A stretch of 64,000 bases of DNA from Hypericum androsaemum (Eukaryota; Streptophyta; Magnoliopsida; Malpighiales; Hypericaceae). The DNA lies in the NCBI GenBank assembly GCA_963995505.1, contig OZ023185.1, positions 18,239,691-18,303,690 on the forward strand, in the 5' to 3' direction. Both the position numbers and the translations under genes were made by a program. This document shows, in pieces, positions 21,446 through 33,249 of the stretch. The notes below the pieces were generated by a model. The model ran no database searches and was not told where the DNA came from. It saw only the letters and a program-made list of their open reading frames with translations. Numbering within the stretch: position 1 is the first letter of the stretch; each line of letters starts with the position of its first letter.

Positions 21446-22724
21446 GGAAAAAGTCTATTTTAGTATCATGTGGTATCGTCAAAAATTACTTTAGTACCAT
21501 GTGGTAAAAAACCCATCAATTGAGTCAAACCTCACCCAATTTACATCACTTAGGTCCACAGGCAGCTGCCCGGACCCTTCCCGACCTGCCCGGCCCTTGC
21601 CCGGCCATCTGGATGGGCCACATCATCATTCGGTGATGACGTGGCACCATACGGACCTTCCCTTCCCTCTCCCCCTTTCTCTTCCCTCTCTCTCTTCCTC
21701 TTCCCTCTCTCTTCTTCTTCTTCCCCCAAAACCCAGAAACAACAACAAAAGTCGAAAACATTTGCAATATTCTCCCTAATTACACTCGTGCAAGTCCTAG
21801 GAAGCAAAGATCTCGCTGGGCCCCAACCTTAAATTGTTCAAATTCCAATTAAATTCCACAATCAAGAGGACACAAATTGCATAAACTCGAGCTCTCGCTC
21901 AATCCCGGCAATGGTCTCGGGAGTGAGGACAACCTCGAGGTCAACGCTCCCGGTGCCGCCCCGTCGAAGTTCCCAAGGGGGAAAACCCTCGGCTCCGCTT
22001 CGCACTCCCTTACCAAACGGCACATCGCAGTGCCATAGTGGGCCTGCATACTCTGGTTCGTTAGCGGCACCATCATAATCGCCCGCCAGAGCAGCTTCAG
22101 TGTCGCAATAAATGGCATGTGATGAATTTTTTACTGCCCTGTCAAAGTTCTCGAGGGGGGAAACCCTCGGCGGTGACCAAATGGCACATCGCGACGTCGT
22201 CGTGGGCCTGCACACTCCTATTCATTTGCGGCACCGTCGTAACCGCCCACCAGAGCAGCTTCGGTGTCGTTCCTCAGCTTTCCCATGAGCTCTGCGACGT
22301 CATAGTTAACAAACATCTCGAAGAACTCCAGCCTGTGTTTTTGATTAATTGGCTGCTCTGTTCTGTTGATTCGAGTGTATTTGTTGAATTTGGTTTAATG
22401 GGTCTGTGATCTTCGTGGTCTGTGTTTTGGTAGGGGTAAATTTTTGGGTTTTTGGGGAAGAAGAAGAAGAAGAAGAAGAGAGAGAGAAGAGAAAGGGGGA
22501 GAGGGAAGGGAAGGTCCACATGGCACCACGTCATCACCGAATGATGATGTGGCCCGTCCAGATGGTCGGGCAAGGGCCGGGTAGGTCGGGAAGGGTCCGG
22601 GCAGCTGCCCGTGGACCTAAGTGATATAAATTGGGTGAGGTTTGACTCGATTGATGAGTTTTTTACCACAGGGTACTAAAGTAATTTTTGGTGATACCAC
22701 AGGGTACTAAAATAGACTTTTCCC
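21446..22724 (-). mobile_element. Inner MULE with ~300-bp inverted repeats and captured GC-rich sequence
   Basis: The ends are GGAAAAAGTCTATTTTAGTA and the inverse of GGGAAAAGTCTATTTTAGTA, with a perfect 9-bp duplication TATTAAATA (21437-21445 and 22725-22733). The inverted repeats extend about 320 bp and include the CAGCTGCCCGG and CATCATCATTCGGTGATGA blocks. The interior on the minus strand reads like protein-coding DNA: FFEMFVNYDVAELMGKLRND, DTEAALVGGYDGAANE and VVLTPETIAGIERELEFMQF. A segment around DTEAAL...DGAANE is present twice. No family was recognised. No transposase is present. Confidence 0.85.
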
Positions 22725-22984
22725 TATTAAATATACTAGCAAAGGTGAATGGGCGATGTGAGTGCTATTTTGTTTCAAAACCTGCAACGGATTTAGAGTT
22801 TAGGGGTTTTTTTGCAGAAAAAAGAACTTCATAAATAAAAGAAAAAGAGTACAATAAAATCCCTACGACCTATCCCCGCTGATCCCACATCCTGGGCAAT
22901 TCAAGGGGGGGTCCCCCGATCAATAGACCAGAGGAGAGCCCGATAACTCTATAACCTAATCCGATGGTTCCTACAAGTTGAGCA

Positions 22985-23600
22985 GTCATTTAGGGTTTAG
23001 AGTTTAAGTTTTAGGATTTAGACTATTGAATTTTGGGTTTTAGGGTTTTGAGTTTGGGGTTTAGGAGTTTGGGTTTAGGGTTCGGGTTGGGTTTGGGATT
23101 TAGGGTTTGGGATTTTAGGGTTTAGGCTAGGGGTTTATGGGTTTGGGTTTGGGGTTTGACGTTTCGGGTTCGGGTTTGGAATTTGAAGTTTGGGGTTTTA
23201 GGGGTTTGGGCTTTAGGGTTTGACATTTGGGGTTCGGGTTTTGGGTTTTGGGTTTCGAATTTCAATTTTGGGTTTGTTTTAGGGGTTTAGGATTTAGGGT
23301 TTAGAATTTTGGGTTGAGAGTTTAGGGTTTGAGATTCGGGGTTTCGGATTTAGAGTTTGGGATTCAGGGTTTGAGGTTTATTTTGGGGTTTGGGGTTTCA
23401 AATTTGGAATTTCGGGTTTGGGGTTTCAGGTTTCAGGTTTGGGATTTCGGGGGTTTAGTGTTAGGGGTTTGGGTTTGTTGTTTCGGGTTTGAGGATTAGG
23501 GTTTAGGGTTTGGAGTTTCGAGTTTTGGGCTCGGGTTTGGGGTTTAAGGTTTGGGGTTTGTTTTAGGGTTTCGAATTTTGGGTTTGGAATTTATGGGTAG
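22985..23600 (+). repeat. Degenerate telomere-like repeat tract
   Basis: About 600 bases are made of variants of TTTAGGG (TTTAGGGTTT, TTTGGGGTTT, TTTCGGGTTT, GGGTTTGGGTTT). Exact TTTAGGG units occur throughout but are never long uninterrupted runs. The strand is G-rich in one orientation only. It lies inside the outer MULE-like element, so it travelled with it or arose within it and need not mark an old chromosome end. Confidence 0.8.
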
Positions 23601-24001
23601 TTTTGACATTTTCCACAATGTAATACCAAACAACCTAAAAAAAGTTTTTTTTTATCATAGTAAGCTAAAAATTTAAAAAAATTCCATCATAACCATGATA
23701 GTCTGTGATGTGCCGAATCACAATTTATTTTAACTCGTAGATAATGAGGTGTTAGAAAAAAATTTCAAAAAACACCCTAAAAATTTTCTCTCATCCCTCG
23801 GCTCCTTCCCTCTCTCACCTCTCTCTTTCCTCTATGGAAAAGTCCAAAAGCATCACACACCATCCTCTTCTCTCAATCAACCTGCAGAAAGAGGAGGAGC
23901 TGGTCCACGTCAGCCTATCTAACATTAGTACTCAGGGTCGGTGGCGAAGTTCGGTGTGGCCTGAAGGGACGAATTTCAGTGGTCGGTGATGAGGTTCACC
24001 C

Positions 24002-24331
24002 TTGGTGTCGCTCTCGACCTTGAAGAGATCCTCTCACCCTGGCAATGTCTGTAAGGATCATCTAATTCTTACTTTTCAAGTTGGAACTGGTTTTTTACAT
24101 TGTTCGGGCCGTGGCTCTGAAGAATTTGTATCCGCCTACAATGGTAGTGGTTACCAACTCGACATCAGCTTGATGAGTTTGTGGATACGACTAATACGAA
24201 GCAAGATTGTATGTTGTATTGTTCTTAGTTCTAGATTGATTCCCTGGTATGTTCTTGCAACAATTTTGAATTTTGGAGTCATGGTTTCTTTTGGAATGAA
24301 ATGTTGGATGGAAATGATGGGTTCCAGCTGA
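24002..24331 (+). other. Unassigned frame in the outer MULE
   Basis: A 109-residue frame (HPGNVCKDHLILTFQVGTG ... WIRLIRSKIVCCIVLSSRLI) lies in the element's non-repeat interior. No domain is recognised and the composition is ordinary. It could be captured or chance sequence. Confidence 0.2.
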
Positions 24332-25276
24332 TTTTTTGAACTTGCAAGTGTAAGTTTATTTCTTGATGGTACTCAAGTGTAAAACTGCGGTTCATATGAT
24401 ATTAAAATAGACTTTTTTATTTTTATTTAATTAATTAGATGACATGGATGCCACCTATACTAATGACATGTCATAGATGACTTGAAAATGGTTTGGAAGG
24501 TATTAATTGTACAAGTAGATGGTGCTAAATAACCCAATTTAGAGTAAAAGGTGTTAATTGACTTTAGTACAGAGTTCTATTTGATCCTTGTTTCTTTTCA
24601 AAATTGAGTCGGATCCATTTTTAATAATGAATCTTTCAGCAGAATTTTTTACATTCGTGCAATTTAAATTGAATCAAAATCTCTTTTATCACTTTGATTA
24701 AGTTGTTATTAAACTCATCCGTGTGATCGTAATGAATTTTCCTCATTTGTCGAAGAATCTGGTTGACGAGACCGTACCCTTTTACATAATAACTTTAGCA
24801 ATATGTAATTTGAGCACAAGTTAATTAATGAGTACGATAATATAAAAACATATATTTTACAGTTTCGTTTCATCATTCAATTCCGAATTTCGTTGACAAC
24901 AACGATTTAAATATCATAAAGTTTTGAATAACTTATATTTAGGTTTATATTTTAAGACAAAAAAGGGTATGGTCTAAATTCATGGAACCGTCCTTCTTCA
25001 ACCCTGGCCTGTATCCCAGTACGGGTACACATGTGGTGGAAACATCGTCCTTCTCTCCTTTCCTTTGCTATGCTGTGTCGGACAAGTGTTGTTTAGGTCA
25101 ATAATCTCAATAGCCACATGTTCTCGGAACAGGCCTCAGAGTGAGACTGAGTTTAAAGCCTGCTCATTTCCGTGAACTTCCCAAATGTTATAGAGACACC
25201 ACAAGCTTGGCAGATCCAAAATTCCTGAGAAATGAGTTTGGTAAGATAACCTGAAGATCTCCCAACCCCGTGTTAT

Positions 25277-25468
25277 TTGATGGGCGCTTGGTTGGCCTTT
25301 ATTTTAGCGGCCACGTCACTTGTGGATCCAACTATTTCTGGGGTATCAGATAAATTCGTTCAAGTTAAGCTACAAGTCCCGGAGAATCCCACATCGAAAA
25401 AAGGAGCGATGTTTGTCCCGTATAAAAACCCACTAACCAATAACCTTAAAGCATCAATTTTGATATGA
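25277..25468 (+). CDS. Unassigned small frame, unit B copy
   Basis: A 63-residue open frame starts at a TTG-ATG pair (MGAWLAFILAATSLVDPTIS) and continues VQVKLQVPENPTSKKGAMF. A hydrophobic N-terminal segment could be a signal or anchor. The unit A paralogue at 14588 has a stop part-way through, so there is no evidence of selection. I do not recognise it. It may be the remains of an exon in a dead gene. Confidence 0.2.
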   Translation: MMGAWLAFILAATSLVDPTISGVSDKFVQVKLQVPENPTSKKGAMFVPYKNPLTNNLKASILI

Positions 25469-27809
25469 AGAAATGTGACATCGTACTAACCTGTTATTAT
25501 TGGATGGACCCCACTTTGATGGCAACAAAGAAAATGTCGAGCTTTGAGGAGCTGGTTACATAGATCCTGAACGGAGCCAAAGACCACACTTGTGAAAGTA
25601 TATCGATATTTTAAAAACGTATAATTTTCCCGAACAAACAGTGGTGTAAAGAAAGATTACACAACTGCAAACTAAAACAAGAGGTTGAATGTAGATTGAA
25701 TGCATAAAATAGTGCAGACTCTTCGGTGTATCGATGTTAGAACTCCTTTCTGTTCTCGTCCCTTCTCTCGGAATATGCCTTTGTTACGGTGGTTCCAGAT
25801 GCTCCAAACAATTGCAACAAACAAAGTGAACCAAATCTTTGATACTTCTTTAATAGTAACAATACAACAAATGAATCAGCAATCTAATTGCAACTGTATA
25901 CACACTTACAGGGACATTTGAGCCGGTTCCTTAGAACCCCATTGGTCAGTTTGTTGGGAAAAACCTTGTTAAGAGGTTGGATATTGTCCATCACAGCATT
26001 TGACAGTGCTCATCAAGAACAAACATATTGACAGAGAAACTATTATGATCCAAATATGTAGTCTACAACATTTATGGACATACATAGATAAATGTCCAAA
26101 AAATATTACCAACCTTGTTTGGCAACATAGGAAACACTTATCTGGGTTGGTGATGTGGTCATCAAACACTCCTTCTCAACCTATCTATATATGCGTGTGT
26201 GCATGTTCCCCTAGGAAAACGCACCGTAATGCCGCCATCAACTTTCAAACAATTACCTCTCTCTTGCAAATAAACCTTTTGACAATGGAAACCAAACTCA
26301 TTTTCATTTTGTAACAATTTGTTTCCTTTCTCATTTCTTTAGAGAGACGAGGTAGAGAGAGGATGGAGAGCACATTGAAACCAAACCCACATAAGATCGA
26401 TACATCTGCTAGGGAAAGGGAAACTGACAAGCCTTGATCACATGTCATGACAACGGTAGAGAGCACGCATGTTTGTGGCCATAACACTCGCATGTCCAAG
26501 GACAAGCGTGCTCTCTCTCGTTGTCAACCTACTATGTCCAAGCTTGATAAGACCCTAAGACGACAAAAGATTCAAACAAGAGACCATCAAAATTTATACA
26601 AACATTACTTGTTAATATCAAAATGCTTCTACATTAATCACTTAACGGTAACAACAAACAAGTCTAGTCACTAATGATTGAGACAAGGGAGCAATTCCGT
26701 AGAACGAAATCTTGAGGAAATCTACTAGTGGTTGCACAACAAAACATTTTATTAGAAGCTGAGATGACCTAGGAGAAATGACTTATGCAAAGAATCGGGA
26801 CTTTCTTTTTGGAAATTGGAACCGGGACCGGGACCTTACGTGATGATGAACTAACAGAATGTTTCAAGCTTTTCAAGTAATCCAGTAGCAAATAACTACA
26901 AATGCCAAAACTCATAAATTGCAGAAATAATTTTAATTTTAAAATTCGTTGCATTATGAATTTAATGAGCCATGTATATGTTGAATTAGGTCTACCTATC
27001 AATTGCCTTAAACTTTTTGGTTGGATATAAAGAATCTAACATGGTATCAAAGCAGTTTTATCCACGAGGTTGTACACGGTTTCATGCAAACTGTCTAAAG
27101 ATTTTTAGGTTTGATGTGAAGATTTTAACAAAAGCTATGTTGGGACTAATGTAAATTACATTTCATTACTAGCCTAAACCGTAACAATTACTAGATAAAA
27201 AGCAATACAAAATCCATTTCTTGGCGAGGGAAGAACACTTATTCAATGCTCTAGTCAAGGATGGCTAGAGATATTCCTATCTACCCCATCATGCCTACAT
27301 CATAAAATTCGTAAATAGCAAATCACAAATATTTCAAGGCAATTTATGATTTAAAATCATGAAATCGGGAAACATCAAAGCCCAGTGAGAAAATCAAAAC
27401 GAATGAGGGGGCAAAATCACTCCAAAAGTCTCAAAAGAGACTAGCATAGTCTATGGACCTTGTTTGAGGAGGATGTCCATAAGAAATATAGAACATAGAA
27501 CTCCCACAACCATGAAAACATCACAAAAGCATACAAAATATAGAGTGAAACACCAAGATATGTAAGCAAGGATCTAAACCCAAAAGTATCAACACACATT
27601 ATGTTAGAATCTCCATATTCAACTCAAAATCTTAATGCTATGTGAATTTTTCATACTTACAAACAAATCTACAAATCCTATCAAAATCGCAAAAAGGGAA
27701 GGGAAAACCTGCAACTAGCAAATAGTTGCAATGTAGTAAGCTCAATACATCATTAATCATGAACAAAACACATTTAGCTACATAGCATCCGAAAACCATA
27801 AATCATATG

Positions 27810-28384
27810 TGTTAAGAATCTCATATCGCTTAATGCAAGTGTGGAAGGCAAGTATATAAGTGTAGAAAATTCACTAACCCATAATCTTAAGGTTTTGGGT
27901 TGAATATGGAGATTCTAACATGGTATCAGAGCAGGTTGATCCCGTGTTCATTGTTGTGTTCGCACGACCCCCATTTCTCGCACGTTTGCAAAGTCAAAGC
28001 TAGTGGTTTCTTCAACCTGATGGGTCTTGTTTGAGAGAGTGTGTTGAGAATCTCTCATCACTTAATGCAAGTGTGGATGGCAAATTTATAAGTGTCGAAA
28101 ATTCAACAACCCATAGCCTTAAGGTTTTGGGTGGGATATGAAGATTCTAACATGGTATCAGAGCGGGTTGATCTAGCATCCATTCTTGTGCTTACACGAC
28201 CCCCATTTCTCGCACATTGGCGAAGCGAAAGCCCGTGCAATCTATGACCCGATGGGTCTCGTTTAAGAGGACATGTTGAGAATCTCACATTGCTTAATGC
28301 AAGTATGGATGGCAAATTTACAAGTGTGAAAAATTCACCAACCCATAGCCTTAAGGTTTTGGGTTGAATATGGAGATTCTAACA
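27810..28384 (+). mobile_element. TRIM retrotransposon array (three LTRs), unit B
   Basis: This is the same three-LTR, two-interior arrangement as at 19359-19926, at the equivalent place in unit B. The primer-binding sites are better kept here: TGGTATCAGAGCAGG at about 27921 and TGGTATCAGAGCGGG at about 28151. Flanks are ATATG on the left and ATATA on the right. Because both units hold it at the same point, it inserted before the segmental duplication. Confidence 0.85.
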
Positions 28385-30239
28385 ATATACAAGTTCAACT
28401 CAGAGTTAACAAATGCAGAGAAGCAAAAGGAAAAGAAGAATGGACATCAGTCCACTTGAATACTTTGTAAACTATTCACAATGGACTCTACTTGTACTTT
28501 GCAAACTATTCAGTCCACCTCAATACTTTTTTCTTTTTTGCTCAAAAAGAGATCGGCAAAAGAAATCGGTGCCTTCCTACAAAGGAGTGACCAGCAATCT
28601 GCATACAAATCCAATCATAAAAAAGACCAAACTTACAGTTAAATTTTGCGTCACCAAATCTAATCATCTATATCCTCAAAAAAAAATTATGATCTATAAT
28701 AGAAGCAACAATGTAATCAAGACGGTAAAGAATAACACACTTGGAAGTTGGAACAACACAGATTTATGGAATGACCTACCCGGCTCAAACCGTTAGTTAG
28801 TGAACGTCCTGATATCAAGTGATTTCATAAAGATTTACCGAATTCGCAATACACCTTTCCCGAATCGTATTTAGCTAAAATAAAACAATCCTACCTAGAA
28901 AATTGTTCATCTTTGTTTGCAGAAATCCAACATCACCAGAATTAAGCAAGAAAAAGGAAAAGAAACAAACCCAAAGAGGGAAAAAAAATAAAGAAAACTA
29001 AACCTAGGTAGAACATATCGAGGTAAACCTTTTCAAGAGAAAAAAAACCACTTAAAGCTTTTTAAATGGCGAGTTGCCAATGATATACATCATCCAAAAC
29101 ATACACTGGAGTAGCTTAGAGAGTGATATAACTCAGAAACCAGCATAATATTTCCTTCATTTAAGAAAGTAACCTCAAATTTCACAAAAAAGTACGGATC
29201 TTGAACAAACCCCCTTATACCTAAACATGCAATAGAGGAGGAAACGAGCAAAAACCAGGAGGAAGAGAGACAAATGAAGGGGAAAGGGTAAAGCTTTCGT
29301 TGGATGAAATGGTGGGAGGGAGAGGGAAGGAAGGAGGACACGGAAAGGAGAAATCGAAAAGTCGCATGATGTTGTCTTTGTACTATAATGTGTTTTGGAT
29401 CGTTTTCTTATCTTTTTAGTTGTCGGTGGGTCCCGCCTTCCCCATTGATCCTGGAGATATTGAGACCCGTCGTTAACCTACGTGTCCTGTGTCCATTTCT
29501 TAACCAGTACTATCCTTATCCTAAGTACATACTCACTTATCCTCTCAAAAAAAAAGTACAACTCACTTGAGACCTTTTCCCCCAAACTCCTTTTAACGAG
29601 TTGTTTGCATATTTTTTCCTCAAAAAATATTCACACGATAATAAATGCGAGCGGTGGCTAGGTTCCAACTTATCCTCTAACTTTTTTGTCTGCTTTAAAA
29701 AAAATTTACCCAATAGTTGTCGTAAAAAAAAACTCCCATCACGCCTAATTTTTATCAGAGTTGAACTCAAGTTTTACGCCAAATAAAATTAAGAAATCAA
29801 ATTTGTAAGATTCGTTACAAATATAGAAAATAGTGACAACATACGGTTACACCTATATTTATTTTGTGCGCTGCGTTTTTAAAAATAAATTTTTAATAGT
29901 GATTTTTACATCTTTATCATTTGGATCAATATACTCAATATATCGATGGTGTGACCGTAATGAATTTTCTTCATTTGTCGAAGAACCCGGTTGACGAGAC
30001 CGTACCCTTTTACATAGGGGACCAGATTTGGTCCTAGTGTACCAAATTCAGTACGGTTCTGTTGCAAGTGGACAGAGGGTAAAATGGGCAAACAAGGGGA
30101 AAATTATAAAATTGGGATGCGTATTTATAATGGATACGTGGTCTTTATTTTTTTTTCTTGGGAGGAGAATTGGGAGTGAGCCCACCTATCTCCTCGTTTT
30201 AATTTTTTTCCTTGGATATTTTTTAAATAGATAATCAGT

Positions 30240-30800
30240 AACAAATAAAATAATTGGTAATCAAACATACCATTTGATATAAACTGACATACCATTTTAT
30301 ATAACCAAACATACCATTTAATGTAACTTGACATACCATTCGATTTATAATTTAATTAATTATTTATCTTTCTTATTACAAGTATTTTAAATAATCGGAC
30401 ATACCATTCAATATAATTGAGAATATCATTTCATATAACCGAGTTTACTATTTAATATAACCGGATATACTATTTAATATAACCAAAAATATCAGTCGAT
30501 ATATAATTTAATTAATTATTTAATAACAGAACATACCATTCGATATAATTGGACATACCATTCGATATAACCGAGCATATCATTTAGTATAACCGGGCAC
30601 ACCATTTAATATAATCAGACGTACCATTTAATATAATCGGACTTACCATTCGATATAATTGGGCATATCATTTAATATTAGTGGGCATGTCATTTGATAT
30701 AATCGAGTATATTAGTGACAAACCATTTGACATAACTGGGTATACCATTTAACATAACAGGTCATACTATTTCATTTGGAAAAAATCACAATTAATATTA
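30240..30800. repeat. Degenerate ~20-22-bp tandem array (ACATACCATTTAATATAACC-like)
   Basis: Roughly two dozen imperfect copies of a unit close to CATACCATTTAATATAACCGG occur, with CG/AT variation at the end of each unit. It has no spacers and no fixed period and lies inside the 30018-32942 insertion. Confidence 0.75.
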
Positions 30801-30905
30801 TCAAATTAATTATTTAAATTATACCATTTGACAAAACAAACATTTTAATCGTGATAGTAAAAACTATTTGAACACAACATGACGAACCATTTTATCATAA
30901 CTATG

Positions 30906-31428
30906 CAACCGTAGTATCGTGACGTAACAAACCATTTTATCATAACATGATAAACTATTGTATCGTAAGTGTGCAAACCATTTTATCATAATATGATAAA
31001 CCGTTGTATCGTAACTATGAAAACCATTGTATCATAACATAATAAACTATAGTATGATAACATGATAAATCATTGTATCATGAAAAACTATTTGATACAT
31101 AAACACAATTTGCAGCATACAAATCAAACAAAAATGAAGCAACAGCAACCACTGCTCCATAGTAACCAACCGTAGTATCGTGACGTAACAAACCATTTTA
31201 TCATAACATGATAAACTATTGTATCGTAACTGTGCAAACCATTTTATCATAATATGATAAACCGTTGTATCGTAACTATGAAAACCATTGTATCATAACA
31301 TAATAAACTATAGTATGATAACATGATAAATCATTGTATCATGAAAAACTATTCGATACATAAACACAATTTGCAGCATACAAATCAAACAAAAATGAAG
31401 CAACAGCAATCACTGCTCCATAGTAACC
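30906..31428. repeat. Near-identical 261-bp tandem duplication
   Basis: The segment starting CAACCGTAGTATCGTGACG at 30906 repeats at 31167 with only a few changes through CACTGCTCCATAGTAACCAA. Each copy is itself built of AAACCATTTTATCATAAC / ATGATAAACTATTGTATCGT sub-repeats. The high similarity suggests recent duplication. Confidence 0.85.
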
Positions 31429-33249
31429 AAAATTCTACTCAACCAAATTCCAAACATTTTCAAAATTAAACATTCGAAATCAAACAAGTTCAAGAAATGT
31501 GCAAATTAACACCGATGAACAACAAACAAATTCCAAATTCCAAACAATTGAAATAATTAGATGGTAAACCGTTTTACAAATTATACATTGACTTGGTAAA
31601 CTTCCAAAAATAACTTGTCCTTAAGCATAGGATTGAGTTTACACTATCCACTATCCACTATCCACTATCTACCACTAGTTTCTAACAAGTAGATCTGCAA
31701 ATTTTTCTGATACAGTACACACACAAATTGTACTTTACCAACCTTGTCAATTTTTTTGTTTCTTCTCACAATGGATCCAACCTCCATTGGAAGTAAATCA
31801 CAAATCAAAAACTTGGACGAAACCATCTCATCCTTCCCTAAACGAGAAAGCTAAAAAGAGAACGAATCTCTCTACCAATACCAAGGATTCTGGTACTTCC
31901 TAAACTACCACAAAGGAATCCTAATGGCCAGAGAAAACTTCAAGGCCCAACCAAACAATCAACTCCTGGGAAAATATTAAAGTGGGATCCATTGTGAGAA
32001 CAGCTCCCATCACCACCGCCACGTCATCCTCCTCCTCTGGCGAGTCCAGCTCCCATAACCAAATTGAACCGATAAACATCGAGAAGCACCCATACCTCCG
32101 TCGAGACCACCAAAACCAAACCGCTCAACTGCTTCCTCCTTCATAGGAATATATCCCTCACCGTTTCTATACCAAATTAATAAACAATTATTTTGAGCTC
32201 CCGTCATTAAAAATTAAACATGTTAACTGATGGTTCATAATTTTTATTTACCAATTGGAGAAGAAAGGAGCCCGCGCTTCGTCACGCGCCACCGTCCATC
32301 GCACGCTCAGTACCCTGCCGTTGTTCCTGCATACCCTTCTCCACCATAAATTTACGGCAGCAGGATCCCTCCATCTCTGTATGCCTAATCACTTTAGGCG
32401 GCCGAGGAGAGAGAGTCTGACATCGGGAGATAGAGATTCGGGGAGAGAGAAAGGAGGCAGACCTGTAACTCCATTCTGCTCGTCGTCCGAGACGAGCCCA
32501 GCCCACCGTCGGGAAGGAGCCGCCCGTCGGACTCATATCCCAAGAATCCCGCTCCTCATGGCGCCGTTTTGGATTGAGAGAGAGAGAGAGAGAGGCAAAA
32601 CAATGGATCCCGCTACCCTATGTGACAGAGCCGAGTTGTTTCGTCGTCACCGGAACAACGGAGCTCCCGATCTCGTCCCGATCCTAGAGCACTCGTCCGC
32701 TGTCCGTCCAGGTTCCAGTGTCGGCACGAGAGAGAGAGAGAAGGGAGGAGCGTTTAGGGTTTGGAAAGGAGATTGAAAGTGAGACATGAGAGAGAGAAGG
32801 AGGAAGGTAAAAGTACAAAATTAACCAGGCTCAATTTTGGCCATCAGATCCGTGAAGATTTTATTAGGTCTGATCCAACTGATGAAAACACTTCCAGCAT
32901 GGTCCTGGTGTGTTTTACACCTGAAGGACCAAATCCACTCCCTTTACGTAGTAACTTTAGCAACATGTAATTTGAGCACAAGTTAATTAATAAGTACCAC
33001 AATATAAAAACATATATCTTACAATATCGTTTCATCATTCAAATCTGAATTTTGTTGACAATAAATATTTAAATATCGTAAAGTTTCAAATAACTTATAT
33101 TTGAGTTTATATTTCAAGACGAAGAAAGAAGGATATGGTCTACATTTATTGAACCGTCCTTCTTCAACTTTGGCCAGTATTTCAGTACGGCCATACATGT
33201 GGTGGAAACATCGTCCTTCTCTCCTTTCCTTTGCTGTGTCGGACAAGTG

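Larger units (their letters stand above)
21262..24594. mobile_element. Outer MULE-like element with nested MULE
   Basis: The left ~180 bases (GGAATAAGGATTAAAC ... CAATTAACACC ... GGTGGCATCCATGTCGTC) return inverted at 24430-24594 (GACATGGATGCCACC ... GGTGTTAATTG ... GATCCTTGTTTC). The flanking 9-mers (TTTTTTAAA and TTTTCAAAA) agree at 7 of 9 positions. The element is about 3.3 kb, of which 1279 bp is a younger MULE inserted in its left repeat. The interior holds a degenerate telomere-like tract and an unassigned frame at 24002-24331. Unit B lacks it. Confidence 0.75.
14431..25089 (+). repeat. Tandem segmental duplication, unit A
   Basis: It begins GAACAGGCCTCAGA and ends near GTGTCGGACAAGTG. 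Its non-transposon parts align in order with unit B (25127-33250). Matching landmarks are the GGGCGCTTGGTTGGCC block (14588 and 25278), the CATGTCATGAC block (16738 and 26444), the TRIM array (19359 and 27810), a GATGTTGTCTTTG block (20716 and 29366) and the GACGAGACCGTACCC block (24766 and 29995). By eye the identity is roughly 85-90%. Unit A also has about 710 bp (15368-16076) missing from B, an OEP7-carrying MULE (16894-18267) and a nested MULE pair (21262-24594). No intact host gene is visible. Confidence 0.85.
30018..32942. mobile_element. 2.9-kb MULE-type insertion in unit B, rich in AT tandem repeats
   Basis: The termini are GGGACCAGATTTGGTCC and the inverse GGGAGTGGATTTGGTCC. The flanking 9-mers TTTACATAG (30009-30017) and TTTACGTAG (32943-32951) differ by one base. 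Unit A has the joined site (TTTACATAATAACTTTAGC near 24780), which proves an insertion. Only the terminal ~17 bp are inverted repeats. The interior has two AT-rich tandem arrays, then a GC-richer 31.9-32.8 kb part with gene-like composition but no recognisable protein. No transposase was found. Confidence 0.8.

Noticed and set aside
21546..22669. Arg/Gly/Glu-rich and Ser/Pro-rich frames of 70-130 residues
   Set aside because: They arise from GA-rich and CT-rich stretches in the two inverted repeats of the inner MULE and mirror each other. They are not proteins.
30240..30800. Regularly spaced similar words that could be mistaken for a CRISPR array
   Set aside because: The units are contiguous, degenerate and AT-rich with no unique spacers, and the DNA is plant nuclear. 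It is an ordinary tandem repeat inside a transposon.
32255..32970. GC-rich frames in the right part of the 2.9-kb element
   Set aside because: The frames are Arg/Ser/Pro-rich with no domain, and overlapping frames exist on both strands. Captured DNA is possible but no gene call is justified.
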